From Nephrocerus scutellatus (lineage: Eukaryota > Arthropoda > Insecta > Diptera > Pipunculidae), in NCBI GenBank assembly GCA_947095585.1, contig OX352761.1, positions 113,137,890-113,201,889 of the forward strand: a stretch of DNA of 64,000 bases, read 5' to 3'. Made by a program: the position numbers and the translations under genes. The notes under the pieces were generated by a model. The model ran no database searches, was not told the origin of the DNA, and saw only the letters and a program-made list of their open reading frames with translations. Of the stretch, positions 33,893-44,605 are shown piece by piece (the first letter of the stretch is position 1; the number at the start of each line of letters is the position of its first letter).

Positions 33893-33898
33893 TTTATA
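33893..33898 (-). promoter_or_regulatory. TATA box of UGT copy 2
   Basis: TATAAA on the minus strand, 72 nt upstream of the start codon, at the position conserved in copies 1 and 3. Confidence 0.5.
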
Positions 33899-34429
33899 CA
33901 AAACTGAATTTTTCGCTGCTCAATGTGCGCCTGCTACCAATGCTTATGTTATTTTTTACGTAACCGGAAAGTGATATTATTGGATTTTTATTTATAACTT
34001 AACAAATCAAAATATAAATACTCGGTATCTTAACTTCTTTGGCTGTTTTTTTATAATAATCAGTCTTTGTTGCCACCTTGATTTGTGGTTCAGTTAGATT
34101 TGTTATCACTTCTTGAGATAGCCAATTTCTAAATCGAATAAAGCGTCAACAATAGAATAATATATGCACACAAGTATTGATTTGTACAAAACAAATACGA
34201 TATGTATATTTACCATTTCTGTAGGTTAGTTTTAAATTTAATTTTAGTTAACTCTAAATTAAAGTGTATTTATACACTCTGTTCACAGTGCCATTGCGAA
34301 TAGATAGATTTTAGCAATGTACGTTGAAAGTAATCAAGAAAACAGATCAAATACGGGATGGCGGAATCAAATCTCCCATTGCGGACGGTTTTCCTAGGCG
34401 GACAGCTTTCATAAACGGACAAATTTTGC

Positions 34430-35549
34430 TTAACCAAATTTTCTTTCAGATTGCATACATTTTACCAACCTGTCTTCGGGGCTAACTCAACAACAGTGCT
34501 TAGAATCACTTCATTCGACTTTTGGCGACGAAGCACCATCTTTGGCTAGTGTTTATAATTGGTACAATAAATTTAAACGCGAACGACGTTTACTCAAAGA
34601 CGAGCCTCGTGAAGGTCGTCCAAAAACAGCTATTGTGCCAGAAAACATCGATTCTGTGAGAAAACTGATTGAAGAGGATCGTCATGTGACTTATCGGAAA
34701 ATCGAGGCATACCTAGATCTTACATTAACATTTAAAGGTGCGGAAGCTATGTGCACGTTGGATTCCACGTTTTTTGACAGACACTAAAAAGGTTCGTGTC
34801 GATTGGTGCCGCCAAATGCTTGAAAAATTCGTTGAAGGTACTTCCAAAAACGTATACAAGATCGTGCCGCCAAATGCTTGAAAAATTCGTTGAAGGTACT
34901 TCCAAAAACGTATACAAGATCGTGACAGGTGGCGAGTCAGGGATTTTTGCGTATGAGCCGGAAAGAAAAGGGCAATCGACTGTTTGGGTCTTCCAATTCG
35001 AAGAAATTCCAACAAAAGTTCTGCGAGATCGGAGCGTTGGGAAGCAAATGGGCGTGTTTCTTCACGAAAACCGTTCATGTGGCTACTGTGGCTCTTGACA
35101 GTCAATTCAGCTTGGTATACGATCATTTGTTTGCCCGCTGTTTTCAAAAAATTGAGTGAAAACAACCCAAAAGGGCGAATCATTTTGCATCACGATAATG
35201 CGAGCTTAAACAAGCGAGTATTTAAGCTCTCAAACAATCGAATTGATGGGTCATCCTTCTTACAGCCCCGACTTGGCACCCAATGACTTCTTGCTGTTCC
35301 CAACAATTAAAGACAAAATGCGTGGACAACGATTATTATCACCTGAAGGAGTGGTTGAAGCGTTCAAAAACCATGTTTTGGAGCTATCATCTTTGGACTG
35401 GAAAAAGTGTTTCGATAAATGGTTTGAGCGTATGCAAAAGTGTATAGATCTTAAAGGCGAATATTTTGAAAAGCAATAAAACAATTTTTGATGAAAAATT
35501 TTAATTTTTTATTACTTTTTCTATAAACTTTTACGGCACCCTTCGTATT
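34430..35549 (+). pseudogene. Mariner transposase pseudogene (D,D34D type)
   Basis: Recognisable blocks in order are FGDEAPSLASVYNWYNKF, DEPREGRPKTAIVPENI, ICRHVTYRKIEA-like text, KIVTGGES, EYEPERK-like text, ILHHDNAS and YSPDLAPNDFLLFP. The end is ERMQKCIDLKGEYFEKQ. The first catalytic aspartate, normally in TGDES, is glycine. The second (HHDN) and third (SPDL) remain. A 58-bp tandem duplication at 34806-34921 breaks the frame. The 3' terminus is near CGGCACCCTTCGTA (35549); no matching 5' terminal repeat is seen. It lies within the duplicated UGT flank. Confidence 0.8.
34806..34921. repeat. 58-bp direct tandem duplication
   Basis: GTGCCGCCAAATGCTTGAAA to ...TATACAAGATC occurs twice with exact spacing of 58 bp inside the mariner coding region. 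58 is not a multiple of three, so the duplication shifts the frame. Confidence 0.9.
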
Positions 35550-35820
35550 ACGAGTAAAGGTGCGAAGGTGGGTCTGTTAAATTAAAAACAAAATAATGTT
35601 TGTTAAATGGTTACTTAAAAACTGGCACAATAATTGTATTTCAACTTCTGCTGGTTCCTTCCTTCTTGTACTTACTTCTTATATATTTTATCTGACACGG
35701 AAAGAATTCCTCGTATTGCTAGACATTTCATTTTACAGGCCAAAGAATATCATTGCTATAAGCGAAGCCTTGAGTTTAATGTGCTTCCACTGAAAGGTCT
35801 GAAAGGTTTTACCAATTGAC
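35550..35820. repeat. UGT-flank block, copy 2
   Basis: TTACGAGTAAAGGTGCGAA through TTTACCAATTGACTG matches 44364-44605, and its second part matches 27341-27500. It defines the far end of the duplicated UGT unit next to a LINE. Confidence 0.7.
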
Positions 35821-35826
35821 TGCATA

Positions 35827-36426
35827 GACCTTCACCTTCACTCAAGCCAGTTTGCATACAGAAAAGGTAAAACCACAGAGGATGCCCTTCATTATCTAGT
35901 TAAAAAGATAGAAGTAGCGTTTCGTTCCAAAGAAATAGCTCCGTGTGCTTTCCTTGACATTGGGGATGCTTTCAATAACAATGGCCGATCTTCATAGAGA
36001 AGGCTTAATCATCAATGGCTATGCTGACGACCTGCTGATTTTATTTAGCGGTAAGCACAGCACGACCATTACGAATGTAATGCAAGGTGCGTTACTTCAC
36101 GTCTTAGAATGGTCCGAGTTGGGCCCTATCATCATCAAAGGCACCACGGTAGATTACTCCAGTGAGGTTAAATATATCGGCATCATCCTCGATAAACGGC
36201 TAAAGTAGAATTCTCATATCAAGTCATCGAAGGTGCCACAAACTCCTTGTGGGCTAGAAGACGCGTTTACGGCAGAACTTAGGGTCTTAATCCTAAAACG
36301 ATACATTGGATGTATACAATGATGGTGAGACTGAAGGTTCTTGACCGGACAACAGCAATTAAACTTCAGAAGCTACAAAGAATTGCCTGTCTAGGTATAA
36401 CGGGTTCCATGCGCACCTGCCCTAAG
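35827..36426 (+). mobile_element. LOA/I-type LINE, part 1 (reverse transcriptase)
   Basis: The plus strand reads SQFAYRKGKTTEDALHYLV (RT finger region), then FLDIGDAFN, then GYADDLLILF, the catalytic YADD box. VKYIGIILDKRLK and KLQRIACLGITGSMRTCP follow. It is 5'-truncated with one deletion between the FLDI and YADD blocks. Interrupted at 36426 by a minus-strand LINE, it resumes at 37848. Confidence 0.75.
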
Positions 36427-37836
36427 TTAGGTTAGGTTAGGTTAAGGTGGCTGTCAGTTAAACCGACACACACGGAGGTAAACATTCTTTCCACCCACTA
36501 GATGAACCAGTTAGAGCTTCGTATGAATCGTAGGAAACTACCAATGTCAATGTTGATGAGATCATTAGTGTCGTTGCAGAAGAAAGCTCTCATATGGAGT
36601 TTACACTTTTGGGAGAGGGCTGGACAAGTACAGAGAAGATGGACGATAGTCTCCTCCTCCTCCTCATCCATGCAGCTTCTGCAGAGGTCATCCGAGAAGA
36701 CTCCAAGTCTTGCTGCATGCCTACAGTGTCCAGTGATGACACCTACAAAAGCACCAATGTGCGATCTTTTTTGAGAGATCTAACACTTGGAGTGTTTTGG
36801 ATCCAGCTTGGGCCAGATCTGCTTAATCACTATGCAAGTTGTATCATTTGACCACCTGCAGTTAACATTAGCAAGAATTTGCATGCAGCGATTGGTATGC
36901 CTATGGAACCATATTCAGGTAAGAAGGGTGGTGTAGTTCCTTGCTTGGAAAGTTCGTCAGCCATACAGTTACCCGGAATGTCTCCGGCACCAAACACAGG
37001 TGGATATTGAACTGCTCCGCCATCTCCACGAAAGATGATCGGCAGTTAAGGTCTAGAATAGAATTTGTGGAGACTGATTCCAGGGATTTCAGTGCAGCTT
37101 GGCTATCCGAGAATATATGGATATCCTTAGCGGATATGACGTTTCTCTTCAGCCAAGACAGGGCTTCACTGATCGCTATAACTTCAGCCTGAAAAACACT
37201 ACATTGATTTGGAAGACGGAAAGAGAGGCTAAGATTTAGGTTTTTTGAGAAAACACCTGCACCAACTCCGTCATCAGTTTTTGATCCGTCTGTTTAAAAA
37301 TGAATGTTTTCATCTTCCAGGTAGCCGTCTTCGTCCCAGAATGATCTGGAGAGTAAGGTGACCTGGAAGTTTTTGTTGAAATGGTGTTGCGGAATGGCGC
37401 AGTCTATGTTGTCTGGGACTCTGACTAAATTCAGGATAGAGGCGTGACCGATTTGATTTCTCGTCTACTGGGAGATAGCATTAAGGCGAATAGCCGAACT
37501 AGCAGCTACTTGCTTGCTGTAAATGTCGAGTGGTGTAAGGTCGAACAGAATGTCAAATGCGGCGGAGGGGGTTGTACGAAGTGCTCCGCTCATACAAAGA
37601 CTAGCTGATCTTTGGACTTTGCTTAATTTGTCAAGGTTTACTTTTTTATTTAAGGCTGACCACCATACAGTTACGCCGTATATAAGAGTAGGTCTTTCTA
37701 TCGCTGTATATAGCCAATGGGTTTTATGTGGTTAAAGACCCCAACGGCTACCAATGGCTTTTTTGCATGAGAAAAGTGCCACTGTGGCTTTAGGAATTCT
37801 TTATTGTATGTTAGGTTTCCAGTGTCTAAAATAAGT
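36427..37836 (-). mobile_element. LOA/I-type LINE nested in another LINE
   Basis: Minus-strand, 5'-truncated copy, 1,410 bp. From high to low coordinates it reads the RT thumb (ERPTLIYGVTVWW, KVQRSASLCMSGALRTTPSAA). RNase H follows as TDGSKTDDGVGAGVF, with a stop where tyrosine precedes TDGS, and then VFQAEVIAISEAL and HIFSDSQAALKSL. The 3' end carries CCTAA repeats. It is flanked by CCTGCCCTAAG (36416-36426) and CCTGCCATAAG (37837-37847), an 11-bp target duplication with one mismatch. Colinear with 18481-20085. Confidence 0.8.
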
Positions 37837-37847
37837 CCTGCCATAAG

Positions 37848-38861
37848 GCTACATTAGAAGCGGATGTAGGGCTTTCACCCCTGCCAATATTCATCAAAAA
37901 GATGGCCGCTAGATGCGCTATTAGCTGCAACTAGAATACGGGTTCAAACTAAGTGACTACGTGGGATACCTGAAAATTCTTGACTCACTTCATGAAAAAG
38001 ACATGTTTTGCACCATCACCAGAGAGTACTGTTTCGGCAGGTTGTTTGATGTAATAATATTGGACCGCGCAATCTGGTCCAATGGTGTTTCAGCGCTAGA
38101 CGCTAAAGGGTTGGTCTGGTACACAGAAGGATCGAATATGGAATCTGGAGTAGGACCTGGTGGTTTCGGACCCAACCAAAGTGGGTATGAGTCCCACGGT
38201 TTATTGAGGTCTGCGCTAGGATTAACCTTAGTAAGGCATTTATTGGCTCTATAATTTATATCTTTTCAGAGAGTCAATCAGCACTGAAAGCGTTATCGTC
38301 CAACAACTCTTAATCAGTTAAATGATGCTACGACGCACTGCAGGCATAAGAAGGCATGTAGCTCGGTTGGGTTCCTGGTCACCAAGGAAATGCAGGCAAC
38401 GAATATGCAGATGAATTAGCCAGAGAGCTGGATCGGAATCTGCGTTCTTAAGGCCGGAACCATACTATGGTGTCATCTGGGCTGCCACCACAGCACTGAT
38501 AAATAAATGGGAGCTTCGCCTAGCCCATTGGGATAGTATCCTAAGGCTTAAACAATCCAAAAGATTAATCAGGCCCATTTCCTGAATGGAAACCTTGATA
38601 TGGATAAAGATAGCATTAAAAAGCTAGTGACGGGTCACGGGTCACTATGGCTTGCGATATCACCTTAGCAAAATTAGTCTGGTCGCAGACACGGAATGTA
38701 AGTTCTGCTTAGAAAATGATGAATCATCCGGGCACATTCTTTGTGATTGTCCAGCATTGATCTGGTTAAGGAATCGTATTTTCCATAAGGCAATATGTTC
38801 GTCGGCAGATCTGCGAAACTCTGCCACTAAAGACATACTATCCTTCATTAGTAGGTAAGTC
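37848..38861 (+). mobile_element. LOA/I-type LINE, part 2 (RNase H and tail)
   Basis: Continues part 1 exactly across the nested insertion: LEADVGLSPLPIFIKKMAAR. RNase H follows (WYTEGSNMESGVGPGGFG, with Glu for the usual catalytic Asp of YTDGS). The end has CKFCLENDESSGHILCDCPAL (Cys/His motif) and ADLRNSATKDILSF. Stops interrupt it. It ends where homology to the 3' flank of UGT copy 2 begins. Confidence 0.75.
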
Positions 38862-38903
38862 TGTATTGTACAGTAGCTTTAATAAATCAACATTAGGTTT
38901 GTA

Positions 38904-40768
38904 TTAATCAACTTTATGTTTTATTTGAAATACGCTCCACGCAAAATTGTTTAAAGTTTTCAGGATTTTCCATACAAAATACAAAGCACAACCAATGAAC
39001 AACATTACATCAATATTTTGCTGCTGAATGAATTGCATGCGCATCAGAACACTTTGCATGTGTGGAGCACCCTTATGCCTCATAACATACTCCAACCAAA
39101 AGACAGCTGTCTGCTTGGCGCTTGTTGGGCGATCCCTGTACATTTTGGAGAACTGCCTTACCGCTACAGTGTATTTGGGATTATTCAAGACTTCAAGTAT
39201 GGTGCGTTTGAGTGACTCTTCTGTCATTGTTGTGTAATCAACTGACTGTCCATAGCCTTTTCTGACAAAAGTCTCGACATTAGTGGGTTGCTCTGATTTT
39301 ATTGGCATACCAATCATCGGTACGCCATGGTATTGTGATTCAGATATCCCGCCCTTCCCACCATGCGTAATAAAGAGACGAATATTGCGGTGCGCCAAAA
39401 TATCATCCTGCGGCAACCATTTACCAAACAGAATGTTCTTTGAATTCCCTGGCTGTTGGGCGCCATCGAATTTCCAAACTACCCTCTGCGGTAGCTGTGA
39501 GAAAACCTTATAAAGTACTTGAATTGCTCTGTCGCCCAGTTGATCAATACGCACGTTCGAGCCCAGGCTAAAGTATATGAAGCCATGTTCCGAAGCGCCA
39601 TCAAGGAAAGCAGCAACTTTCTGGCAAAAAGTTACAAAGGTTAGGAATACAATACATCATACGTATATCCATCAATCGACAGAGTCGTTTACCTCAGGAA
39701 GCGGATCTGATTTTTCCTTCACTTGAATTCCTCCGATTTCTATGACACCCGGAACCAGGGGTCTTACAGGACCTTCACTGAAATGATGATTGAATAACAC
39801 CAACGAGATGTTGCGTTTCATCTCCCAATACGAAGGATACCTTTCTGCGGGAAAATGTGCACTAAAAATAAAATTAAAAACAACCCATAAAAATTAAAAT
39901 ACTTCATGTAAATTCTATAATCGAAGATACACATGTGTGCAAAGTTTGAAAAAAATCAGGTTTTTTGGAAATGGATTAAACCAAGTTTTGGCCACAAATG
40001 AACAAACACAGTCGCATGTAAAGGTGTTACAGAGAATTTAAAAATAAAAACAACTGCAGATCAACATTATAAATACAGAAAATCCTGTCCAACTCACTCA
40101 TAGACAGATTTCATCCACCAGTCGAAAACACCAAAGGCCATTCGTTCCCATCCGGTGACAATAAAATTCATTACACGACCCATAAAAGTCATCTCTTGTG
40201 AATTAGTGTACACTGGCACTGGAACGTACGCTGTCTCCAAAGGATTTCCCATTAGTACCGAGATATGTGTCGTCGGTTGCATAATCCATATGAGCGCGAT
40301 GGGGCATTTGTAATGTGCGGCAATACCTAGCAAAAAATCGTTGTATCCATATCCCATTAGTAAAAGATCAAAATGATTGTCTTCCTTGAGGAGATTCAGA
40401 AGAGCTGGATCTTCCAAAATGGATGACATCGCAGTGCTAGCTTCTTTTAGGAACATAGCATCCAGTACAATTTGCACCAACGGATGCTGCGGCCTGCCGG
40501 CCAGCTTGTTGAGCTCCTGACTTGGTAGTCCCTGTTTCAGTTGTATGTGTCTATATTTTGGATTTGTATCTAAGAGTGGCAACGTTGTTATCACAGTTAC
40601 ATTATGTCCCCGCTCCACTAGGGCTTTAGTAACAGACATGAAAACAATTTGATGCGAACGGCTGTATGTTACGAATATCCCCAATATATTCTTCCCATTG
40701 GAATTGGCAACCATCAGGCAGCCCACGGTCAATGTCAAGAACCAGTAAATACCGACTTTTGGAATCAT
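38904..40768 (-). CDS. UDP-glycosyltransferase, tandem copy 3
   Basis: Exons 40098-40768, 39693-39861 and 38904-39620 encode 518 residues with the same layout as copies 1 and 2. The signal peptide is MIPKVGIYWFL..., followed by SRSHQ (His39), the donor signature FITHGGKGG and a C-terminal hydrophobic anchor; the tail ends KHKVD. Intron 1 is 236 nt with the ACATGTGT repeat. Intron 2 is 72 nt with an in-frame stop. The N-terminal acceptor-binding half has more replacements (for example LAGRPQHP and MGYGYNDF) than the C-terminal half. That suggests relaxed or altered substrate choice, or gene conversion of exon 3 with copy 2. Confidence 0.92.
39878..40048 (+). repeat. ACATGTGT repeat in intron 1 of UGT copy 3
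   Basis: Same short form, orientation and intron position as in copy 2, with scattered substitutions. Its presence at the matching site shows that it was inherited through the gene duplication. Confidence 0.75.
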
Positions 40769-40840
40769 AATACGAGTATATGTTTGCTGCAATAATCAAG
40801 TGATTTTAGCAAAAGACAATCGAACGAATCTGTACGCTGG

Positions 40841-40846
40841 TTTATA
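40841..40846 (-). promoter_or_regulatory. TATA box of UGT copy 3
   Basis: TATAAA on the minus strand, 78 nt upstream of the start codon, at the same place as in the other copies. The following sequence to the ATG is alignable. Confidence 0.5.
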
Positions 40847-41277
40847 CAAAACTAAATTTTCGCTGATCGTGTACGATCGTACGGATGTTCGCCAGCTACC
40901 AATGCTTATGTTTTTTTATATCTATTTTAAATGCCAAAACAAATGTCGACTTTAGATTTCACCTAGTTACCTTTAATTCTGTGTTCTTTCTAATTTTTTT
41001 AGAACAATATTCATATTAATTAACTTGTTCAATTGATGTGCTTTAAGACAATGTTATTAAACTGTTTGTTAGATTGGCGCGATAAACTGGCCCATCAACA
41101 TCTACTTACGTAACCGCAAAGTCGATATTACTGGATTTTTATAGTTCAACAAATTAAAATATTAAACTCGGTATCTTTACTTGACTGTTGGACTGTTTCT
41201 TTATAATAATCAATGAAGCGTCAATAGAATAATATTGTACAATACTAATTATACAACACAATATTATTGTATTTGGA

Positions 41278-41650
41278 GTGAACCTCAAAATTCTATATTT
41301 CCTTAAAACTGCTAATGTTTAAAGCGATGCAAATGCCTCTTTCTTTCTGCATTGCAATATCTCACATATTTTATTTAATAGAGAATTCCTTTAGAAAGAC
41401 ATGGATGTAGGTCAATTTGGTGAGACATCTCTGTGAACTTGGCAATCTTCTTTACAGTGAACCTCTAAATTCAAAATATCAAAAAAATGTACAAATGTTC
41501 ACAACAGTACACAAAGCTTCTTTCTCTTCTAACGAAAATCTAAATTTATTATTTGATAGATCAATCCTTAGATAAGACTTGAATATAGGTCACACTGGTG
41601 AGATATATTTTTGAGCTGGCTTATCTTTATTACAGTGAACATCTAAATTC
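41278..41650. repeat. 179-bp tandem repeat, two units
   Basis: GTGAACCTCAAAATTC at 41278, GTGAACCTCTAAATTC at 41457 and GTGAACATCTAAATTC at 41635 start successive units of about 179 bp. Units share TTTCTTTCT, TTATTTGATAGA-like and GGTGAGA...ATCT blocks. Length and AT-richness resemble a satellite monomer, but only two units and a start of a third are present. Confidence 0.65.
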
Positions 41651-41886
41651 AAAATTATGTTATTTTTACCAAAACATATACAGGCTGTATACACATTACA
41701 TTCTGCTAATGTTGTTATTTGTTATACAAAGTTCACATACAAGAAAACAGATCACCCACGGGACGGTGGAATGGTGTAACATATGGTATAACATTCAAAA
41801 GTATTTCTGGAAAAACAGCCGATGATAATCCTACGGACGTCAAAACATTTTTAGAAAAGTTACCACCAGTTATAGAAATCGATAGC

Positions 41887-41980
41887 TCTAATTGAATTTT
41901 TAATGCGGGTGAAACAGGCATTTCCTCCGGGAGTCTAATTGAATTTTTAATGCGGGTGAAACAGGCATTTCCTCCGGGAG
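41887..41980. repeat. Perfect 47-bp tandem duplication
   Basis: TCTAATTGAATTTTTAATGC to ...CCTCCGGGAG occurs twice in direct succession without mismatches, so it is a very recent duplication. Confidence 0.9.
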
Positions 41981-42489
41981 TCTGCCTACTAAAACAATGA
42001 GTCTAAAAACAGAAAAATTCACAGGTGGCAAGAAAGAAATAGCGACTCACCAGGAGAAAAATAAAAACTTTTTGTGATCACCCACGAGCTTTTCATAATT
42101 TGAAGCACAACCAACTGTCAGTATAATGGGGACATAACAAGAAATCGTGGATGACCCTGGAAATTCTGACAACTCGTCTTCGGTCTATCGATAAAAGAAA
42201 CGGAGTTGAAAAGAAAAAAAGGTCTTACTTTTTTTTAAACAACGCTGCCTCCAAAGAAAAGATTGTCTACTAAAATATACGAAACTTATTAGCCTTCCAC
42301 CACCCAACACCACATTAGTCTGCCACTCTCTGGTTCAAGATGTAATTAGCAATTAGTTTCATTACAGATCTGTTAGACTGAAGTATTTTGTAACCAGCAT
42401 GGCTAATCTTGGATCAGTAAGAGGCTCTATTAAAAATTTATAAAAATTAGTTAATTACAAATAGGATGCTATTTGTTTCATAAACACTA

Positions 42490-43470
42490 CAATGCAAAAA
42501 ATTACATTTAAAACAACAAGTAAATGTTAAAAACTTCGTTTTTCAAGTATAACTTTTATGCAAAACACGCCACACAGTTCTTTATTATTTGGTAATAATC
42601 GCCATAATATCTGTATCAAAGTATTTTCTCTTTTCCACGCTTCACACGCGACTCGTGACACGCGGGATATCATAATTGCCTCCTGACATTGAGCCGCTCA
42701 CAAAATTTTAGCCCTCTAGGTCGTGCCAAAGGTGGTTACAAAATACCTAAAAAACGAGAAAATGGCGCGATTTCAACCCATCACACGCGTCATACGTGAA
42801 ATAAAAAATATATTTTATTTTTTAGGATTTAGACACTTTCAGCTCTCTAGGTCGTGTGGAAGGAGGCTAAAAAGGACTTCAAAAAAGTTGAAAAACAGTT
42901 TCAACCCATCACACGCTCCACACGCACACGACAGGCGTCATACGCGGAGCAGAAAAAATTATATTTTGGACTTTGACACTCACAAAAGTTTAGCCCTCTA
43001 GGTCGTGTGAGCATGGAAGGCGGTTAAAAGGGACCTCAAAGAAGTCGAAAAAATCCATAGGAAGAAGTCTTACAGTCGCATCTTAGAAATGGCTTAGTTC
43101 TCAAAATAGTGACATTAACCAGTGTCTCACCTAACAGTGTGAGCATAATAGAGTCCCACTTAACAGTAGCTCACTTAATAGTGTGAGCATAACAGTGTGT
43201 CACTTAACAGTGTCTCAGCTACCAGTGTCTCACTTAACATTGTGAGCATAACAGTGTCTCACTAACAGTCTCTCACTTAACAGTGGGAGCATAACAGTGT
43301 CTCACTTAAAATTTTACTTTTTGAACATGCACCCTCTTGTAGTAAGACGTTGTCACGGCAAAATTTTATTTTGGACTAAGACACTCACAAAATTTCAACT
43401 CTCTAGGTCATGTGGAATGTGGTTTAAAAGGACCTCAAATTAGTCGAAAATACAGACAAAATGGGGTCAA
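42490..43470 (+). repeat. CACACGC-rich dispersed repeat with ~140-bp internal units
   Basis: CTCTAGGTCGTG recurs at about 42715, 42852 and 43000 (and in changed form near 43405), with about 140 bp between units. Each unit holds TTCAACCCATCACACGC, a TATTTTATTTT-like stretch and GGACTTCAAA. A reversed copy with the same flanks lies at 57570-58090. No protein is seen. Confidence 0.65.
43113..43310. repeat. Minisatellite of CAGTGTCTCACTTAA units
   Basis: Imperfect array alternating CAGTGTCTCACTTAA and CAGTGTGAGCATAA words, about 13 steps. A shorter array with the same flanks (TTTTTGAACATGCACCC) lies at 50963-51045. Confidence 0.8.
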
Positions 43471-43498
43471 GTCAAGATAAAAAAAAGTTTTAAAAAAA

Positions 43499-43705
43499 CA
43501 GCCCCTAAAAACTATAAAATTATCTAATCGGAGTTATAAAATTTGAAGAAAATCGGAAAGATTTAAAAAAAATGTATAGGAGTCCCCCGACCACGGGGCC
43601 CGATCACTATTAAATTCCCACCGATCACTTCCAAATTTTTACTAAAAATTTTTTTCAACTAAGATACACATGCGTATAAAATTTTAAGAAAATCGTTTTT
43701 TTTAT
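43499..43705 (+). repeat. ACATGTGT dispersed repeat, diverged copy
   Basis: Shows GGGAGTCCCCCGACC-like GC block, CTAAGATACACATGCGT (core mutated by one base) and AAGAAAATCG. Both ends are lost. Confidence 0.55.
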
Positions 43706-43734
43706 AAAATTTGACGACATCCATACGTCAGCAA

Positions 43735-43985
43735 AAGAATAAGCAGGATTAGAAGTGTCCGACAAGGGATCATTAATGAAGATGAGAAAGAGTGTCGATG
43801 GCATAACAGACATAACCCTTGGGAACGCCACGTACGATAGGTATTTACTAATCCGAAGAAGTAGTTTTCAATACATAAGCTCTATTAGAAAAAAAAGTTT
43901 CATAGTTTTTGACGTGCTATCTGAATTTGAAATAATAAATGGGGGTCCGTATTTAATGTTTCAAAGTTGCCCCCGGCAGGAAAGT
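43735..43985 (-). pseudogene. Jockey-type LINE fragment (RT core)
   Basis: The minus strand encodes TLFLIFINDPLSDTSNPAYSF, preceded by a degraded GVP-GSV. It is the region around the QGSVLSPTLF and FADD boxes, parallel to 59.95 kb. Nothing else of the element remains. Confidence 0.55.
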
Positions 43986-44363
43986 TGATTGGAGGAGGGG
44001 GCCTGGGGAGATTTTCAGCAGTATTAATGAATTTTTCCCTCACAAAGGGAATTTTTAAGGATTCTTCTTTTTGCAGATATTTAAAAATCCCAGGTTAAAC
44101 ACCTCACCTCACCTCAGGATAAGTACTAATGTAGCATATATGTAAGTTACTTTATTTCATTACTAATTGACGGAAATTTTTACATTTATCATATTACTAT
44201 ATTGTGTATAACAAAATGCCGATAAGGTCACAATTCAACATACGTTGCGGTTCTAGTGAACTAATAACACCTTGGCGGACTAAAATTCCAGTTTTTGGGA
44301 AAGAAGTGCCGAAATTTAAATTAATTAAATTACTTGCCTTAACTTTTATGCTATGCCTACCTA

Positions 44364-44605
44364 ACATTACGAGTAAAGGTGCGAATAGGTTTAGCGTCTG
44401 TTAATTTAAAAACGGAATTATGTTTGTTAAATGATTTGCTGGAAACTGGTGTCCTTCCCTCTTCCACTAACTGCTAATATTTATTATATAATACGTTTTT
44501 CTAGAAAGAATTCTAGCCATTCCATTTTACAGGCCAAACATTATCATTCCTATAAGTTAAGCCTTGAGTTTAATGTGGTTCTCCTGAAAGGTTTTACCAA
44601 TTGGC
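44364..44605. repeat. UGT-flank block, copy 3
   Basis: TTACGAGTAAAGGTGCGAA through AGGTTTTACCAATTGGCTG matches 35550-35820. It sits 3.6 kb upstream of UGT copy 3, separated by inserted repeats. Confidence 0.65.

Noticed and set aside
43113..43310. CRISPR-like regular repeats
   Set aside because: The units are contiguous and imperfect without unique spacers, in a eukaryotic genome. It is a minisatellite.
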